Assembly: GCF_000739935.1 (NCBI RefSeq) | Contig: NZ_BBJU01000020.1 | Span: 1-64,000 of the forward strand | Source of the DNA: Agrobacterium rubi TR3 = NBRC 13261 | GTDB lineage: Bacteria; Pseudomonadota; Alphaproteobacteria; Rhizobiales; Rhizobiaceae | DNA: 64,000 nt | Direction: 5' to 3' | Notes under the pieces: model-generated | What the model was told of the DNA's origin: nothing | What the model saw: the letters and a program-made list of their open reading frames with translations, nothing else | Database searches by the model: none | Position numbers and translations under genes: made by a program | Shown here: one piece after another, positions 9,404-18,329 of the stretch | How positions within the stretch are numbered: position 1 is the stretch's first letter | Layout: the number at the start of each line of letters is the position of its first letter

Positions 9404-9699
9404 CGTATCAAATATTTCTTGCCGACAGAGCGCGCGATGACATTAAGCGCCTATACCGATATCTTCTTGATTACGATAAGTACGCTGCAAAGCGTGCGTA
9501 TGATGCGATTGAAAAGGGGATCAGTGCGCTTGGCGACTTCCCGATGAGTTGCCGCAAAGCGGACACTGAAAATCCCTTTTTGCGCGAACTCATCATTCCA
9601 TTCGGCTCGTCGGGATATGTTGTTTTGTTTGAAATAGAGACTTCAGACAAAATCACCATCCTCGCAATCCGCCACCAGCGCGAAGACGACTATCACTAA
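9400..9699 (+). CDS. RelE/ParE family toxin
   Basis: A 99-residue protein from a GTG that overlaps the antitoxin stop (GTGA). It has the RelE/ParE pattern: FLADRARDDIKRLYRYL at the N-terminus, a helix AAKRAYDAIEKGISALGDFP, an RELIIPFGSSGYVVLFEI strand pair and the terminal ILAIRHQREDDYH, where RHxRxxxY is typical of ParE. The target (ribosome or gyrase) cannot be decided. Base composition is lower in G+C than the flanking genes. Confidence 0.8.
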   Translation: MTYQIFLADRARDDIKRLYRYLLDYDKYAAKRAYDAIEKGISALGDFPMSCRKADTENPFLRELIIPFGSSGYVVLFEIETSDKITILAIRHQREDDYH

Positions 9700-9702
9700 T
9701 CC

Positions 9703-11355
9703 CTACCGATCACTGACCGCTGCACGCGGGTTGACCCACGGCTCCTGATTGGAGCGCGGCAGCGGCTGTCTCCCCAGAATATGATCCGCCGCCTTCTCGC
9801 CCGTCATGATCGAAGGGCCGTTGAGGTTGCCGTAGGTGACATGCGGGAAGATCGAGCTGTCGGCAACGCGTAAGGCCTCCACGCCGATCACCCGGCATTC
9901 GGGATCGACCACTGCCATCGGATCATCTCGGTCGCCCATTCGGCAGGTACCGCAGGGATGATAGGCGCTTTCCAGATGCTCGCGCAGGAATGCGTCGATG
10001 GCTTCGTCCGACTGAACGCCCTCGCCCGGCTGTATTTCCGGCCCGCGATAATCGTCGAATGCCTTCTGGCTGAAGATGTCCCGCGTCAGGCGAACGCAAT
10101 GGCGGAATTTCTCCCAGTCTTCTGCGTGGCTCATATAGTTGAAGCGAATGACCGGATCGTCCTTCGGATCGGACGAGCGCAGCGTGACATTGCCGCGTGA
10201 TTTCGACAGGTTGAAACCGACATGCACTTGAAAACCATGGCTTTTCGCCGCCGCCTTGCCATCATAGGAAATGGCGACGGGCAGGAAGTGGAACTGGATA
10301 TCTGGCTGCTTCAGCCCCGGTTCGGAACGCAGGAAGGCGCAGGCCTCGAACTGGTTGGAGGCACCCAGACCACCCTTGGTTACCAGCCACTGCGCGCCTG
10401 CCACGCCCTGCCAGAACCATGGCAGCCATGAATAGAGCGACACCGGCTTGGTGGAGACCTGCTGGAAATAGAACTCCATGTGGTCCTGAAGATTGGCACC
10501 CACACCGGGACGATCGACCTTCACCTCGATACCCATATCCTGCAGATGCTGGGCAGGGCCGATACCCGAGAGCATCAGCAGCTTGGGAGAATTGAAGGAT
10601 GAGGCCGCGACGATGACCTCGCGGTTTGCGCGCACGGTTTCCACTCTGCCCCGGCGTTCGATCTCGACGCCCGTGGCACGACCGTTTTCGATAACGATCT
10701 TTCGCGCAAAACCTTGCACCAGCGTCACGTTTCCGCGTTTCAAGGCGGGCCGCAGATAGGCATTGGCGGCGGACCAGCGGCGGCCATTGTGGATGGTCTG
10801 CTCCATAAGGCCGAAGCCTTCCTGCTTGGAGCCATTATAGTCATCCGTCAATTCGAAGCCGGCCTGTGAACCGGCTTTGACAAAGGCATGAAAGAGCGGG
10901 TTTTTGACCGGCCCGCGCTGCACATGCAGCGGTCCATCGGTTCCGCGCCAGCCCTCTTCGCCGCCATGGCTTGTTTCCATGCGCTTGAAGTATGGCAGGA
11001 CATCCGCATAGGCCCAACCCTGCGCACCCAGCGCCTCCCACCGGTTGAAATCCTCCGCATGGCCGCGAACATAGACGAGACCGTTGATGGAGGAAGAGCC
11101 CCCCAGCACCTTGCCGCGCGGCGCGGTGATGCGGCGGTTGTTGAGGTTCGGCTCGGGTTCCGAGTGGTAGCCCCAATTGTAACGCTTCATGCTCATCGGC
11201 CACGCAAGGGCAGCGGGCATCTGGATGAAGGGGCCGAAATCGGAACCGCCTGCCTCGATGACGATGACGGAATATTTGCCGTCTTCCGACAGGCGATAGG
11301 CCATTGCAGAGCCTGCGGAACCGGAACCGACGATAACGAAATCTGCGTTTTGCAT
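9703..11355 (-). CDS. betA: Choline dehydrogenase (GMC oxidoreductase)
   Basis: A 550-residue FAD enzyme that oxidises choline to betaine aldehyde, the first step to the osmoprotectant glycine betaine. The FAD-binding GSGSAG motif is at residues 10-15, the GMC signature [18 protein letters not shown] follows at about 80-97, and the C-terminal HPCGTCRMG carries the active-site His. It is the third gene of betI-betB-betA, all on the minus strand, separated from betB by 276 bases that hold two inverted 42-bp repeats. No betC (choline sulfatase) lies in the cluster, unlike the Sinorhizobium arrangement. Confidence 0.93.
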   Translation of the reverse strand: MQNADFVIVGSGSAGSAMAYRLSEDGKYSVIVIEAGGSDFGPFIQMPAALAWPMSMKRYNWGYHSEPEPNLNNRRITAPRGKVLGGSSSINGLVYVRGHAEDFNRWEALGAQGWAYADVLPYFKRMETSHGGEEGWRGTDGPLHVQRGPVKNPLFHAFVKAGSQAGFELTDDYNGSKQEGFGLMEQTIHNGRRWSAANAYLRPALKRGNVTLVQGFARKIVIENGRATGVEIERRGRVETVRANREVIVAASSFNSPKLLMLSGIGPAQHLQDMGIEVKVDRPGVGANLQDHMEFYFQQVSTKPVSLYSWLPWFWQGVAGAQWLVTKGGLGASNQFEACAFLRSEPGLKQPDIQFHFLPVAISYDGKAAAKSHGFQVHVGFNLSKSRGNVTLRSSDPKDDPVIRFNYMSHAEDWEKFRHCVRLTRDIFSQKAFDDYRGPEIQPGEGVQSDEAIDAFLREHLESAYHPCGTCRMGDRDDPMAVVDPECRVIGVEALRVADSSIFPHVTYGNLNGPSIMTGEKAADHILGRQPLPRSNQEPWVNPRAAVSDR

Positions 11356-11380
11356 TGTGGTTGCTCTTTGCTGTGGCCAC

Positions 11381-11422
11381 CTCGTCCTTCGAGGCCCGTT
11401 TCACGGGTACCTCAGGATGAGG
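11381..11422 (+). repeat. RIME-like palindromic intergenic repeat, copy A
   Basis: A 42-bp unit that is the reverse complement of the unit at 11543-11584 with one mismatch. It contains three short hairpins: ACGGG/CCCGT-type, CCTCA/TGAGG-type and CCTCG/CGAGG-type. Units of this look are scattered between genes in rhizobia and agrobacteria; that statement is from general knowledge. Confidence 0.8.
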
Positions 11423-11542
11423 TGGAGAGACGTTGTGTTATTTCGTAAAAAACATGCTGCTAAGATTGCCTCAGGGACTTAGGCCATACTGCACCCGCCA
11501 TCGCCTTTGAGGGGTACCTCGGTCGGAAACGCCCACTCTCAT

Positions 11543-11584
11543 CCTCATCCTGAGGTGCCCGTGAAACGGGCCTCGAAGGACGAG
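11543..11584 (-). repeat. RIME-like palindromic intergenic repeat, copy B
   Basis: The inverted partner of copy A (41 of 42 bases match after reverse complement), 120 bases away. Together they could fold betB-betA mRNA into a very long stem. The short hairpin CCCGTGAAACGGG lies at its centre. Confidence 0.8.
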
Positions 11585-11631
11585 GATGAGCCGCTGATCC
11601 CAATACCCCCTAAGCAGCGAGGCCTACCCAA

Positions 11632-13101
11632 TCAATACGGCGCGTCCACCTTCCCCGTCGCCACATAAACCGTCTTCAATTCACTATAATGACTGAGCGC
11701 AGCCGCAGAATTCTCACGCCCGAACCCTGACTGTTTCGACCCACCAAACGGCATCTCCACGGGGCACAAATTATACGTATTGATCCACAACGTACCCGCC
11801 TCCAGCTGGTCCACCACCCGGTGGGCGCGGTTGATGTCGACGGTGAAGACGCCGCCTGCGAGTCCGAATTCGGTGGCGTTGGCACGGGCGATCACCTCGT
11901 CTTCGTCATCGAAATCCAGCACGCACATGACGGGCCCGAAAATTTCCTCGCGAGCGATGGTCATGCCATCCGTCACATCGGCAAAGACCGTGGGCTGCAC
12001 GTAAGCACCCTCGCCCGCAACATGGTTGGGAATTCCGCCGCCAGTGATGAGCGTGGCACCTTCGGCTTTGCCCTTTTCAATATAGGCCAGCACCTTTTCC
12101 TGCTGCGCCTTGGACACCAGAGGGCCGATCTGCGTTGCCTCGTCCATCGGGTCGCCGATCACCATCGCATCGGTGCGGCTCTTGAGGTTTTCGAGGAAGC
12201 GCTGCTTTGCACCACGCTGGACGAAAACGCGGGTGCCATTGGAGCAGACCTGGCCGGACGAGTAGAAATTGCCGAGCATCGCCCCGCCAACGGCGCTTTC
12301 GATATCGGCATCGTCAAACACGATGAGCGGCGACTTGCCGCCGAGTTCCATGGTGACGTGCTTCAGATGGCCCGCAGCGGCAGCGGCCACCTTGCGACCT
12401 GTTGGCACCGAACCCGTCAGCGACACCTTGGAGACATCCGGATGGTTGACCAGCAGCGGGCCGGTGTCCCGGTCGCCCTGAATGACGTTGAAGAGACCTT
12501 TGGGAAGCCCGGCTTCAATCAGAATTTCCGCGATTTTCAGTGCGCCCAGCGGCGTGTTTTCCGAAGGCTTGAACACCATGGCATTGCCAGCGACCAACGC
12601 GGGTGCGGCCTTCCAGCAGGCGATCTGCTGCGGGTAGTTCCACGCGCCGATGCCAACGCAGACGCCAAGCGGCACGCGCTTGGTATAGGCGAAGTCACCA
12701 CCCAATGGAATGTAATCGCCGTTCAGCGCAGACGGTGCGATGCCGCCGAAGAACTCGAAGCTGTCCGCACCGGAGGTCGGGTCAGCAACGATGGTTTCTT
12801 GGATTGGCTTGCCGGTATCCAGCGTCTCCAGTTCCGAGAGCTCTCGATTGCGCTCGCGCATGATATCGGCGGCACGGCGCAGGATGCGCCCGCGTGCGGT
12901 GGGGCTCATCGCCGCCCACTCCTTCTGCGCCTTCTTGGCGGAAGCGATTGCGCGCTCCACGATGGCAGGTGTTGCGGCATGCAGTCTTGCCACGACTTCT
13001 CCGGTCGCAGGATAGATGCTTTCGAATACGGTGCCCGCAGTATCTTCGACATAGTCGCCATCGATGAAATGCGAGGCTTTGGGCTGGGCTTTCAATGTCA
13101 T
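11632..13101 (-). CDS. betB: Betaine aldehyde dehydrogenase
   Basis: A 489-residue NAD(P)-dependent aldehyde dehydrogenase converting betaine aldehyde to glycine betaine. Visible landmarks are [13 protein letters not shown] (cofactor region), MELGGKSP with the general-base Glu, and [12 protein letters not shown] with the catalytic Cys. The C-terminus has the usual [13 protein letters not shown]. It lies 11 bases after betI and upstream of betA in the same direction, so all three genes are probably one operon. Confidence 0.94.
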   Translation of the reverse strand: MTLKAQPKASHFIDGDYVEDTAGTVFESIYPATGEVVARLHAATPAIVERAIASAKKAQKEWAAMSPTARGRILRRAADIMRERNRELSELETLDTGKPIQETIVADPTSGADSFEFFGGIAPSALNGDYIPLGGDFAYTKRVPLGVCVGIGAWNYPQQIACWKAAPALVAGNAMVFKPSENTPLGALKIAEILIEAGLPKGLFNVIQGDRDTGPLLVNHPDVSKVSLTGSVPTGRKVAAAAAGHLKHVTMELGGKSPLIVFDDADIESAVGGAMLGNFYSSGQVCSNGTRVFVQRGAKQRFLENLKSRTDAMVIGDPMDEATQIGPLVSKAQQEKVLAYIEKGKAEGATLITGGGIPNHVAGEGAYVQPTVFADVTDGMTIAREEIFGPVMCVLDFDDEDEVIARANATEFGLAGGVFTVDINRAHRVVDQLEAGTLWINTYNLCPVEMPFGGSKQSGFGRENSAAALSHYSELKTVYVATGKVDAPY

Positions 13102-13112
13102 CTAAAAGGTCC

Positions 13113-13739
13113 TCAGAGAATGCGAATGGACGGCTTGCCTTCACGAGAAGGGGCGTCGGAAAAGGGTTTGAGCTGCGTGTCGAAATAATTTTCGACCAGC
13201 GCCGGTGCGGCGGACAGGCCGAGCGGGGCGGCTTGAAGGCTGTGCCTGATATAGAGACCGTCGATCAGCGCTGCGGCCCCTTCGGCAATGCGCGCCGCAT
13301 CATCCGGCGGGCAGAGGCGATTGAGGCTGTCCATGATGTTGGAGCGCAGGCGGCGGGTATAGGCAATCAGCAGGCGGCGCATCTCTTCCGAGCGCTGTGC
13401 TTCCACATAAAATGCAAGCCATGCGGCAACCGTATCATTGGTAAACTGGTCGCTCTGGAACGAGACGCGGACGATGGCGCTCAGCCTTGCTCGCGGGCCT
13501 GACGCCTGCCCGAGGGCGGTAATCGCATCCCGGCGAAGCGCGCGCAGCAGGCTGCGGATGGTTTCCAGTAGAAGCTGTTGCTTGCTGCCAAAATAATGGT
13601 GCGCCAGAGCCGCCGACACACCCGCCTCACGGGCTATATCCGACATGGTGACGTTGAGCGAACCGTTCTGGCCGATGGCGCGCAGGGCGGCATCCATCAG
13701 CGCCTTTTTGCGCAGCGGTTCCATTCCAAGCTTGGGCAT
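13113..13739 (-). CDS. betI: Choline-responsive TetR repressor BetI
   Basis: A 208-residue TetR-family regulator. I chose the ATG at 13739 because AAGGAG lies seven bases upstream; a GTG at 13745 is possible. The N-terminal helix-turn-helix is LNVTMSDIAREAGVSAALAHHYFGSKQQLL. The rest is the ligand domain. It is the first gene of betIBA and lies just below a long perfect operator palindrome, so it should repress its own operon until choline is present, as known for BetI. Confidence 0.93.
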   Translation of the reverse strand: MPKLGMEPLRKKALMDAALRAIGQNGSLNVTMSDIAREAGVSAALAHHYFGSKQQLLLETIRSLLRALRRDAITALGQASGPRARLSAIVRVSFQSDQFTNDTVAAWLAFYVEAQRSEEMRRLLIAYTRRLRSNIMDSLNRLCPPDDAARIAEGAAALIDGLYIRHSLQAAPLGLSAAPALVENYFDTQLKPFSDAPSREGKPSIRIL

Positions 13740-13762
13740 CAGCACTCTCCTTTGCGCAGCAA

Positions 13763-13796
13763 TTTATTATTGATTGACTGATCAATCAATAATAAA
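13763..13796. promoter_or_regulatory. BetI operator, 15-bp-arm palindrome
   Basis: TTTATTATTGATTGA is followed by four bases and its exact reverse complement. The core with TGATTGA/TCAATCA matches the A+T-rich operator type known for BetI. It begins 24 bases upstream of the betI ATG. Confidence 0.85.
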
Positions 13797-14077
13797 TGCG
13801 ACATGCAGCCATGTCTGTTGTGCTCCTCAGGAGAGGCATGCGGCGCGACCGGACGCGTGATGGTTGTCTCACCGCTTCCTGATGTCTTAAAACAATGTTT
13901 CATCTGGAACCCGAAAGTAACGCGTACGTTTCTCGCGCGTGCTTTGCGTTCGTGCTAATATTGCAGTCAATCAAAGTCTGATCACCACTGGCCAGTGACG
14001 GACATCTTATAGGGCCAAAGACGGTTTGGTTTCGGTGCGTTCATCCAAAACTGGTCCATCACAACGGGAGAGAAACA
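13797..14077. other. Intergenic between the bet operator and the ParD-like gene
   Basis: About 280 bases with no gene I can support. It should hold the betI promoter (minus strand) and the promoter of the ParD-like gene (plus strand). A Shine-Dalgarno GGGAGAG precedes the latter. Confidence 0.55.
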
Positions 14078-14308
14078 ATGCCAATGGTAACTGTATCCAT
14101 TTCCCCAGAGCAGGCAGCGCGCATGCGTGAAGCCGTTGATAGCGGCGACTATGGCTCCGGCAGCGAGGTTGTTCGTGCAGCGCTGCGGCTGTGGCTTGAA
14201 ACCGAAGCACGCAACGGAGGCTCGCAAAGCAGGCGTCCCTCCAATGACGAGCATCTCGACGTCGCCAAGCTCTATGCTGCCCACTCGACGAGAAGACGCC
14301 ACGCCTAA
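14078..14308 (+). CDS. Orphan ParD/CC2985-type antitoxin
   Basis: A 76-residue ribbon-helix-helix protein: VTVSISPEQAARMREAVDSGDYGSGSEVVRAALRLWLE is the standard ParD N-terminal domain. GGGAGAG sits eight bases upstream of the ATG. In normal pairs a ParE gene overlaps or follows at once; here only ATGGCATTCCTGCG followed by a stop comes next (14313 on), and no ParE frame is found before the next gene. It may be a solitary regulator or the remnant of a broken pair. Confidence 0.75.
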   Translation: MPMVTVSISPEQAARMREAVDSGDYGSGSEVVRAALRLWLETEARNGGSQSRRPSNDEHLDVAKLYAAHSTRRRHA

Positions 14309-14475
14309 GTCTATGGCATTCCTGCGTTAAACCTGTTTTAGAGCTTCACGCTGACGTCATAAAAACTTCAAAAAAGCTTCATCAACGGGAAAGTTTTTGT
14401 TGAGGAGTTTGCAGCATCGTCGCCATCAAAACGCGCCCTTACGATTCCGTAGGGATGCGATGGTGGAGAGAGTTC

Positions 14476-16278
14476 ATGCAGTCGACGGCGATCGACCCTG
14501 ACGTCATCCGGCGGTTTGCCAGCGGGCAAATGGCCTCCATGGCCAAACTCGTTCTAGAAACTGCGTTCCAACCCATTGTCGAAGCCACCACCGGGACCGT
14601 GTTCGGATACGAGTCGCTGATGCGCGGCTTCGACCGCATTGGTTTTTCCAGTCCGCTGGCGCTTCTGGATCACGTCGCGGCTGACGGACAGCTGATTACC
14701 GTCGAGCAGATGCTGGCGGGCCGGGCTCTGGCAAAATTCTCCACCCTGCCGGAATTTCAATCGGCCACGCTTTTTCTCAATCTCGATGTGCGGCTGATTC
14801 CCCATGGCGATGCCATTCTGGACAAGCTGCTGGAGCGGCTGGCAAAAGCCTCCATACCGCCCTCCTCCATCTGCTTTGAGCTTTCCGAGCGCTTCGACAA
14901 CACCAGCGTGCCGGAGTTCAGCGCGCTGATTGCCCGCATGCGCAAGGAAGGCTTCAAGCTGGCCATCGACGACTTTGGTGTCGGCCATGGCGAGATGAAA
15001 CTACTGTGCGAATTTCCGGTCGATTACTTAAAGATCGATCGCTATTTCATCGACGGCGTCGACCGCAACCCGCGCAAGCGCCATCTCGTGAAAAACATCG
15101 TCAACATCGCCCATACGCTGGGTGTGCGGGTGATTGCCGAGGGTATCGAGACCGAAGCCGAGTTTCTCGCCTGCCGGGAACATGGTGTCGATCTGGTCCA
15201 AGGCTGGTTCATTTCCCGGCCGACCACCTTCGTCAGCGAATTGCAGAGCGCCTTTCCGCATTTGCAGCATCTGGGCGAAACGCGTCGCAGCAGCCAGACA
15301 CTGGATGAAATCCTCATCCGTCGCCAGATCGAGCGGCTGCCCACGGTTTTTGAAAATGACAGCATCGACAGCGTGTTCGAACTGTTTCGTCGCAACCCGG
15401 CGCAGGCGTTCTTTCCCGTTCTCAACGCCAATGGCGAGCCGCGCGGCGTCATCAACGAGCACCATCTGAAGGAATATATCTACCAGCCTTTCGGTCGTGA
15501 CCTGTTGAAGAACAAGGTCTATGAGCGGACGATTTCGCATTTCGTCGATGGTGCGCCCATCGTCGGGCTGGATGCGGATGCCGACCAGTTGATGAACGTC
15601 TTTGCCAATACCGGTGGCAGCGCCTGCGTGATTTTGACCGAAAACATGCGCTATATCGGCGTGGTCTCCGCCGCATCGCTGATCAAGGTCATCAACGAAA
15701 AGCAGCTGAAACTGGCGCAGGAACAGAACCCGCTGACGGCGCTTCCCGGCAACCGCGCCATCAGCAGCTTTATTGAAGACAGTTGCGGCGACAGCGATGA
15801 CGACCGCTTTTTCTGCTATTGCGATTTCGACAATTTCAAACCCTTCAATGACAAATATGGTTTCCACATCGGCGACCACGCCATCACGCTGTTTTCGGCA
15901 CTGTTGAAGCGCTATTTCTTTTCCGGCGATTGTTTCCTCGGTCATATCGGCGGTGACGACTTCTTCATCGGCGTCCGCGACTGGACGAAGGACGAGATTA
16001 CGGAAATTCTTGAACGCCTGCTGAGCGATTTCCACGACGATGTGGTGGGGCTTTATTCCGACGAAGACCGGATGGCTGGTCAGATCAAGGGTCACGACCG
16101 GTTTGGAAACGAGCGCGACTTTGCGCTGTTGCGGTGCTCCATCGCTGTACTCCAACTGCAAAAAGGGCTGATCATCGCCAATCCCGAGCGCATCGGCAGC
16201 GATATCGCCGCCATCAAGAAGGCCGCCAAGGAAAGCACATCCGGCCTTGTCATTCGTGGCTTCGGCGAGCCGGAATAA
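14476..16278 (+). CDS. EAL-CBS-GGDEF protein, probable cyclic di-GMP phosphodiesterase
   Basis: About 600 residues in the inverse of the common order: EAL (25-265), a CBS-pair-like region (about 285-410), then a GGDEF-like domain (about 420-590). The EAL catalytic set is present: ESL 46-48, Asn102, Glu135, DDFG 165-168, Lys186, AEGIE 221-225 and Gln242. The cyclase motif is degenerate (GGDDF, 492-496), with Asp for the catalytic Glu, so cyclase activity is uncertain and it may only bind GTP. I chose the ATG at 14476, behind GGAGAG; an ATG at 14455 adds seven residues. No membrane segment is seen. Confidence 0.88.
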   Translation: MQSTAIDPDVIRRFASGQMASMAKLVLETAFQPIVEATTGTVFGYESLMRGFDRIGFSSPLALLDHVAADGQLITVEQMLAGRALAKFSTLPEFQSATLFLNLDVRLIPHGDAILDKLLERLAKASIPPSSICFELSERFDNTSVPEFSALIARMRKEGFKLAIDDFGVGHGEMKLLCEFPVDYLKIDRYFIDGVDRNPRKRHLVKNIVNIAHTLGVRVIAEGIETEAEFLACREHGVDLVQGWFISRPTTFVSELQSAFPHLQHLGETRRSSQTLDEILIRRQIERLPTVFENDSIDSVFELFRRNPAQAFFPVLNANGEPRGVINEHHLKEYIYQPFGRDLLKNKVYERTISHFVDGAPIVGLDADADQLMNVFANTGGSACVILTENMRYIGVVSAASLIKVINEKQLKLAQEQNPLTALPGNRAISSFIEDSCGDSDDDRFFCYCDFDNFKPFNDKYGFHIGDHAITLFSALLKRYFFSGDCFLGHIGGDDFFIGVRDWTKDEITEILERLLSDFHDDVVGLYSDEDRMAGQIKGHDRFGNERDFALLRCSIAVLQLQKGLIIANPERIGSDIAAIKKAAKESTSGLVIRGFGEPE

Positions 16279-16371
16279 GACGTCGTCAGAACATCGTGGC
16301 AAAACGCCTCCTTCCATCTCGTGTGCATCTGACCTAAGTTCCCGGCCAATGAAACAGGATGGAGGCCGACC

Positions 16372-17373
16372 ATGACTTTGCCCGAAACGATGCGATTTGT
16401 TGACCTGCCAAGCTTTGGTGGCCCCGAAGTGATGGCGTTTTCGACGGGACCGTTGCCCTCTCCCAAAGTCGGCGAAATCCTCGTTCGCGTTCAGGCCGCC
16501 GGCATCAACCGGCCGGATGTGGCACAACGCCAAGGAACTTATCCCGCGCCGAAGGATGCAAGCCCGGTGCTGGGACTGGAAATCGCCGGAGAGGTCGTCG
16601 CACTCGGCGAAGGCGTGAGTGAGTTCAAGCTGGGTGACCACGTCTGTGCGCTCGCCAATGGTGGTGGTTACGCCGAATATTGCGTGGTGCCCGTGGGCCA
16701 GGCCCTGCCCTTTCCGAAAGGATATGATGCGGTAAAGGCCGCCGCTTTGCCGGAAACCTTCTTCACCGTCTGGGCCAATCTGTTCCAGATGGCTGGGCTG
16801 ACGGAAGGTGAAAGCGTGCTGATCCACGGCGGCAGCAGCGGTATTGGCACGACGGCCATCCAGCTTGCTAAGGCGTTTGGCGCGGAGGTCTACACCACCG
16901 CAGGCTCAAAGGAAAAGTGTGACGCCTGCGAAAAGCTTGGTGCGAAGCGGGCGATCAATTATCGCGACGAGGACTTTGTCGAGGTCATCAAGGCGGAGAC
17001 CGGCGGCAAGGGCGTCGATGTCATCCTCGACATGATCGGTGCGTCCTACTTCGAAAAGAACTTGTCATCACTCGCCAAGGACGGCTGTCTATCGATCATC
17101 GCCTTTCTGGGCGGTAACATTGCCGAAAAAGTAGATCTGCGCCCCATTATGGTCAAACGCCTGACCGTAACCGGCTCCACCATGCGCCCCCGCACCGCAG
17201 ACGAAAAACGCGCGATTCGTGATGAACTGGTCGCGGAAGTCTGGCCGCTCTTGGAGGCCGGAACGATTGCGCCAGTTATTCACGATGTGATCGATTTTGA
17301 TCAGGTGGCAGAGGGCCATAGGTTAATGGAAAGCAGCAGCCATATCGGGAAGATCGTGATGCGGGTTGCTTAA
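16372..17373 (+). CDS. NAD(P)H:quinone oxidoreductase (zeta-crystallin/PIG3-like MDR)
   Basis: A 333-residue medium-chain reductase without the catalytic or structural zinc ligands, so of the quinone oxidoreductase branch. Landmarks are [14 protein letters not shown] in the catalytic domain and the nucleotide motif [25 protein letters not shown] at about 145-168. It likely reduces quinones with NADPH in the cytoplasm. GGAGG lies 9 to 12 bases before the ATG. It is a single gene between the EAL protein and the TumE/TumA pair. Confidence 0.88.
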   Translation: MTLPETMRFVDLPSFGGPEVMAFSTGPLPSPKVGEILVRVQAAGINRPDVAQRQGTYPAPKDASPVLGLEIAGEVVALGEGVSEFKLGDHVCALANGGGYAEYCVVPVGQALPFPKGYDAVKAAALPETFFTVWANLFQMAGLTEGESVLIHGGSSGIGTTAIQLAKAFGAEVYTTAGSKEKCDACEKLGAKRAINYRDEDFVEVIKAETGGKGVDVILDMIGASYFEKNLSSLAKDGCLSIIAFLGGNIAEKVDLRPIMVKRLTVTGSTMRPRTADEKRAIRDELVAEVWPLLEAGTIAPVIHDVIDFDQVAEGHRLMESSSHIGKIVMRVA

Positions 17374-17389
17374 CTCGTATGATGCGTAT

Positions 17390-17409
17390 TGTTGTTATCA
17401 TTGACAACA
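17390..17409. promoter_or_regulatory. Half-symmetric TGTTG/CAACA repeat, candidate operator
   Basis: TGTTG and CAACA arms 10 bases apart, overlapping the -35 element of the toxin-antitoxin promoter. The arms repeat the core of the perfect palindrome just downstream, suggesting two sites for one repressor. Confidence 0.45.
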
Positions 17410-17429
17410 CCAAAGCATGTTGTTACAAA
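17401..17429 (+). promoter_or_regulatory. Sigma-70-type promoter of the TumE/TumA-like operon
   Basis: TTGACA at 17401-17406, a 17-base spacer, then TACAAA at 17424-17429. Transcription would begin at about 17436-17437, at the toxin ATG itself, giving a leaderless mRNA. Confidence 0.6.
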
Positions 17430-17439
17430 TAACAACATG
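17416..17439. promoter_or_regulatory. Perfect palindromic operator overlapping the toxin start codon
   Basis: CATGTTGTTA, four bases, then TAACAACATG: 10-bp exact arms. The final ATG is the start codon of the toxin gene and the palindrome covers the -10 element, so binding would block transcription. The likely binder is the helix-turn-helix antitoxin encoded next. Confidence 0.7.
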
Positions 17440-17718
17440 AAAGCGACGCTGATTGAAAAATCTCGAAGGGTCGTCAACGAGACGACCTTTTTCGAGGTTG
17501 TGTTGTGGCATCTGCCAGAAGCCCTACCGGGCAGCACTCATCCATTCAAATATAGATTGGCTCTTGTCGTGAATGGCGATTGTATTCTTCGATACGACAA
17601 TGAGCGAGGCAAAGGAGATCATCGCCATATCGGTGATCACGAAGAGGCAATCGAATTCACCACACTCGAAGCACTCTTCGACGCCTTTCAAACCGACATG
17701 GAAAGGGCACTGAAATGA
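17437..17718 (+). CDS. TumE-like (DUF6516) toxin
   Basis: A 93-residue protein with the DUF6516 hallmark YDNERGKGDHRH at residues 53-64; this family is the toxin of TumE/TumA systems. An upstream TTG gives a longer frame but runs through the promoter, so I use the ATG at 17437. No Shine-Dalgarno is present in front of it, in keeping with the apparent leaderless transcript. The toxin gene comes first and overlaps the helix-turn-helix antitoxin gene by ATGA. The toxic activity is known only for relatives. Confidence 0.75.
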   Translation: MKATLIEKSRRVVNETTFFEVVLWHLPEALPGSTHPFKYRLALVVNGDCILRYDNERGKGDHRHIGDHEEAIEFTTLEALFDAFQTDMERALK

Positions 17719-18080
17719 CGAGTTTGACGATACGATTGAGCACGATGGACGAAATGAAATCCCGTTTTGCTGCAGCGGGGAAACGGGCAATCTCCGGCAA
17801 CATCGTGGAGGCAACACCCTCCATAGAGTTTGCGAGCTACGACGACCTCCACCGCATTCTGGCACCCCTGCGCCTAAGCATCGTGAAGGCGTTGGCCGGT
17901 CAAGGACCCCTCGCCATTCGCGAAGTGGCCCGCCGTGTGGGGCGTGACGTGCAGGCCGTGCACCGCGATGTAACGACGCTTATCAATGCAGGCATTATCG
18001 ACCGGCATGAAAACGGCGTCGAATTTCCTTACGAGCAGATTCATTTCGAATTCGACGTGAAGGCAGAAAAGGCAGCGTGA
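17715..18080 (+). CDS. TumA-like antitoxin, HTH (HVO_A0114-type) protein
   Basis: A 121-residue protein. A winged helix-turn-helix covers about residues 45-105 (LHRILAPLRLSIVKALAGQGPLAIREVARRVGRDVQAVHRDVTTLINAGII), close to the MarR/ArsR-like HVO_A0114 group that accompanies DUF6516 toxins. Its start codon overlaps the toxin stop. It is the probable repressor acting on the palindrome at 17416-17439. Confidence 0.75.
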   Translation: MTSLTIRLSTMDEMKSRFAAAGKRAISGNIVEATPSIEFASYDDLHRILAPLRLSIVKALAGQGPLAIREVARRVGRDVQAVHRDVTTLINAGIIDRHENGVEFPYEQIHFEFDVKAEKAA

Positions 18081-18157
18081 TTTTTTGCGCTCTTGCAATC
18101 TCGCCGAATCGTATTACCTTCTTCTCATGTTCAACGTAGTGAAAGGAAGGTGATCCA

Positions 18158-18232
18158 ATGTCTAATGAGATTTCGGTCTTGGTATCGGGCAATGGAAAGG
18201 ATTTGATTTTGACGAGGCAGCCCTCGGCTTGA
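18158..18232 (+). CDS. Possible 24-residue small protein
   Basis: An ATG with GGAAGGTGA six bases upstream opens 24 codons (starting MSNEISVLVSGNGKD). The Shine-Dalgarno is better than most in the window. It is followed by a small hairpin (GAAACGT/ACGTTTC, 18246-18265) and then a terminator, which makes a short transcription unit possible. No homologue is recognised; it could equally be the rest of a decayed gene. Confidence 0.25.
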   Translation: MSNEISVLVSGNGKDLILTRQPSA

Positions 18233-18293
18233 TCCGCCTTCCAGCGAAACGTTGATAGACGTTTCAGGTCTGAAACAATGACCAAACTCATGG

Positions 18294-18318
18294 AAGGGCC
18301 GCCACAAGCGGCCCTTTT
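18294..18318. terminator. Rho-independent terminator between the TA pair and cysA
   Basis: AAGGGCCGC and GCGGCCCTT arms with a five-base loop, ending in TTTT on the plus strand. It should end rightward transcripts; read on the minus strand it also follows cysA, but the T-run there is short. Confidence 0.65.
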
Positions 18319-18329
18319 CCTATTGTGGC

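Noticed and set aside
11821-13188. A 455-codon plus-strand open frame opposite betB
   Set aside because: No recognisable domain or start signal; mirror of a highly conserved dehydrogenase gene.
15028-16827. A 599-codon minus-strand open frame opposite the EAL protein and quinone reductase
   Set aside because: It spans two real genes and a gap, and its composition fits antisense of high-GC codons.
17995-18291. A 98-codon minus-strand open frame after the TumA-like gene
   Set aside because: Overlaps the antitoxin gene end, has no ribosome-binding site and no recognisable motif.
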